NCBI GenBank assembly: GCA_003427395.1
Contig: BFEA01000814.1
Coordinates: forward strand, 9,708-37,999
Length of the DNA stretch: 28,292 nucleotides
Direction: 5' to 3'
DNA from: Chara braunii
Taxonomy: Eukaryota > Streptophyta > Charophyceae > Charales > Characeae
Shown: piece after piece, positions 26,600 through 28,292 of the stretch
Position numbering within the stretch: position 1 is the stretch's first letter
Layout of the letters: every line of letters begins with the position of its first letter
Translations under genes and position numbers: made by a program
Notes under the pieces: model-generated
Databases searched by the model: none
Seen by the model: the letters and a program-made list of their open reading frames with translations, nothing else
Told to the model about the DNA's origin: nothing

Positions 26600-26784
26600 T
26601 ATAATTGCTTTGTCTTTCTGCGTTTTCAACTTCGTATAAATCTTGACAGCCTCCTGTCCCTACGGGAAGCGCTGCCGAAATTTCTACAAATCTGGGGAGT
26701 TAGTCATATTTGGACTCGTACAAATTCTGAAAAGATACTTTTCCTACGGGAAGCGCTGCCGAAATTTTGTAGAATTTGAGAGGT
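26600..26784. repeat. About 84-bp tandem pair with a perfect 25-bp core
   Basis: CCTACGGGAAGCGCTGCCG followed by AAATTT occurs identically at 26659-26683 and 26743-26767. The flanks CGTAYAAAT upstream and ...AGTTAG/AGGTTAG downstream are also shared. CAAATTCT (26721-26728) and AGAATTTG (about 26772-26779) are inverted around the second core. The core's preservation beside diverged flanks is noteworthy. It may be the terminus of a transposon family. Confidence 0.7.
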
Positions 26785-28056
26785 TAGAATATTTTCCAGT
26801 CAAGAGTCGCTTAGCAGATCCATTCTGATTAGAGAAGGTACCCAGTGACTAGGTACTAGTAGAGGAGCAAGGGTATGACTAGGGGGAGTGTTCTCCCTTT
26901 GGCACAAGCATAAGTAGTACGTTCCTCTGGCCTGTACTGTGATGCAAGTTTCCGTGTTATCATTTGAGGGTTTGATCTGGTCGAGCTATTTCGTCAAAAG
27001 GATCGTCCTTCTGTTATCACTGATAACAGGTCGGTTGCCGATTCATCGGTCTACGACTCAACCTCAATTCACTCTCAATACTTAACCTAAAACGACTTTA
27101 GCCCTAGTGATTTTATTTATTTTGTTATGGTTTCACCCGGACTTTTATTGAATGGCCATTTAACAAAGGTACTGAGAATTTAATTATGGCTGGTTGGCTG
27201 GAGGTTGGGGCTTGCATGGCTAAAGCAAGGGGTATGAGTGGAAAGGTTGGTTGGAGTTGACTCCGTGTAGTGCGTGGATCTTGCTTGATTTTGTGGTGTG
27301 ATTGCAGGCATGTATGGAAGAGTCTTCTTTGATTCCTGTTGAGTGATGTTGCGTTGGATTCAGATGAGCAAACCACACAACTGTTGTGAAAGTGGACTAC
27401 CCCACAACCTTTGTGTTTGAGTGAGACTGTTCTGTACCGGTCCTGATGCAGTAAGCGTACGTTCGGGTAACCCCCTCAAGGCTAATCTCGACGATGTTTT
27501 GTCTGATGATGTTAAGAGTTTTGTTTCCTTTCCTCGTTGAAGTTTATTTTGGTGGAACAATAAAGTTCCAGGCGGAAGGGCTAGCGTACCGCTGGTGATG
27601 CGTCAGACAACTCACCACCGCTCCAAATCCCTTCCTACCCTAGAGACCGTCTTACCCCGCACCCCTTTGGAACACCTCAGGGTGCAGAAGACGAAAAGGC
27701 CGTTAGGTCGGTTTTGCGCCCGCTAAAGGATTACCTCCCTTAGCGCGCGCCTCAGTCGACGCCTGAGCATCGAAAATAACCCCACGGCTCAGAAGGGGCC
27801 ATTTGGGTGTGGGTACCGCATAATGCGCTGTCATCACAAACACTCACGTAGAGCTGCAGAGTTCGCAGTCCGTCAGGGATGCGTTTTCCCCCCACTGAGA
27901 CATTTCAACGTTCAACGTCAATTTCAATGTCGGTGGTCGTCGGGAGGGTGGGCATTTGAGGTTTTGGGGCCTTGCAAGGGCCAGGAACGCGTAGCACCGG
28001 TAGCTGCTCCTAAGAGGCCGAGGTCCTTAAGCATTTTCAAAATTGAAACGGTGCAG
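26785..28056. other. No confident gene; two weak minus-strand frames
   Basis: Minus-strand frames at 27560-27360 (66 codons) and 27376-27125 (83 codons, ending PAIIKFSVPLLNGHSIKVRV and KP) are open but have no recognised domain. AATAAA occurs at about 27560 on the plus strand. 27716-27750 is an imperfect hairpin, GCGCCCGCTAAAGG/CCCTTAGCGCGCGC, followed by CTCAG/CTGAG. Confidence 0.4.
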
Positions 28057-28201
28057 GTGCACTTTTCGCGAATAGCAACGCTCCTCGAATAGAAAATGTA
28101 CACATTGTATTCGAATATAACAAGTACGAGGTACACTTTTCGCGAATAGCAAAGATCCTCGAATAGAAAACGTACATATTGTATTCAAATATAACAAGTA
28201 C
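28057..28201. repeat. 71-bp tandem pair
   Basis: Units 28057-28127 and 28131-28201 share TTTTCGCGAATAGCAA, CCTCGAATAGAAAA, GTACAYATTGTATTC and AATATAACAAGTAC. Palindromic TTCGCGAA and TATTCGAATA sit inside. A related inverted piece (CTATTCGGA) follows at 28206. A T-run (28255-28270) lies nearby. Confidence 0.85.
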
Positions 28202-28292
28202 CCTTTCTATTCGGATTTTGAAGAGAGAAAACTTGTGTATTCCAATAAAATTACTTTTTTTTTTTTTTTTGAGGTCAGTGCCTGCCCTTGTG

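Overview
This window looks like nuclear DNA of a green-lineage eukaryote. It is gene-poor and full of repeats. My best guess is a charophyte alga close to Chara. I infer this from memory, without a search. The minus-strand retroelement ORF at 17.1-19.6 kb, with its acidic tract followed by an RS/SP-rich tail, resembles a protein family I associate with Chara braunii. The LINE C-terminus at 2.3-3.3 kb also fits. The U6 snRNA-like stretch at 21.2 kb carries the 'GGACATCCG' start seen in green-plant U6. I see no bacterial operons, CRISPR arrays or ribosome-binding sites.

Layout. 0-5.3 kb: a GC-ended MITE, a ~0.4-kb tandem repeat, a poly(A) tail, the decayed 3' half of a LINE ORF2, a tandem MITE dimer and a foldback MITE with a 4-bp target duplication. 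5.4-8.04 kb: a ~2.6-kb DNA transposon (copy A) with ~43-bp inverted ends starting TGTGACG. A second diverged copy (B) lies at 13.9-16.6 kb in the same orientation. Each copy has a minus-strand ORF of unknown family and, upstream of it, a TATA box and a CCAAT dyad. 8.0-9.0 kb: tRNA-derived short elements and a long imperfect hairpin. 9.07-11.05 kb (minus): the one convincing host-type gene piece, a 662-codon uninterrupted exon. It encodes the end of an Hsp70 ATPase domain followed by two degenerate triosephosphate-isomerase (TIM) domains. A perfect 20-bp-stem hairpin lies just upstream, in the inferred intron. 11.3-13.6 kb: satellites, an (AG)n microsatellite and tRNA-headed SINEs.

17.1-20.1 kb (minus): a broken LTR-retroelement 3' part. 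The integrase C-terminal tail ends in a TGA that overlaps the ATG of the next ORF. That ORF was later split by a Mutator-like MITE with a 9-bp target duplication. 21.05-21.5 kb: a tRNA-like SINE head followed by a U6 snRNA-like fragment. 21.3-24.6 kb (minus): Gln/Ser/Pro-rich coding remnants with good splice signals; one splice joins two exons in frame across 582 nt. 25.06-26.27 kb: the most unusual feature, at least 16 short hairpin motifs with a nearly invariant TAAGTT loop and stems that vary in a compensating way. The last seven are spaced 62-65 bp apart. The remainder holds an ~84-bp tandem pair, a 71-bp tandem pair and otherwise featureless DNA.

Most coding signals are transposon remnants. 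The two observations most worth following are the Hsp70/double pseudo-TIM gene and the hairpin array.
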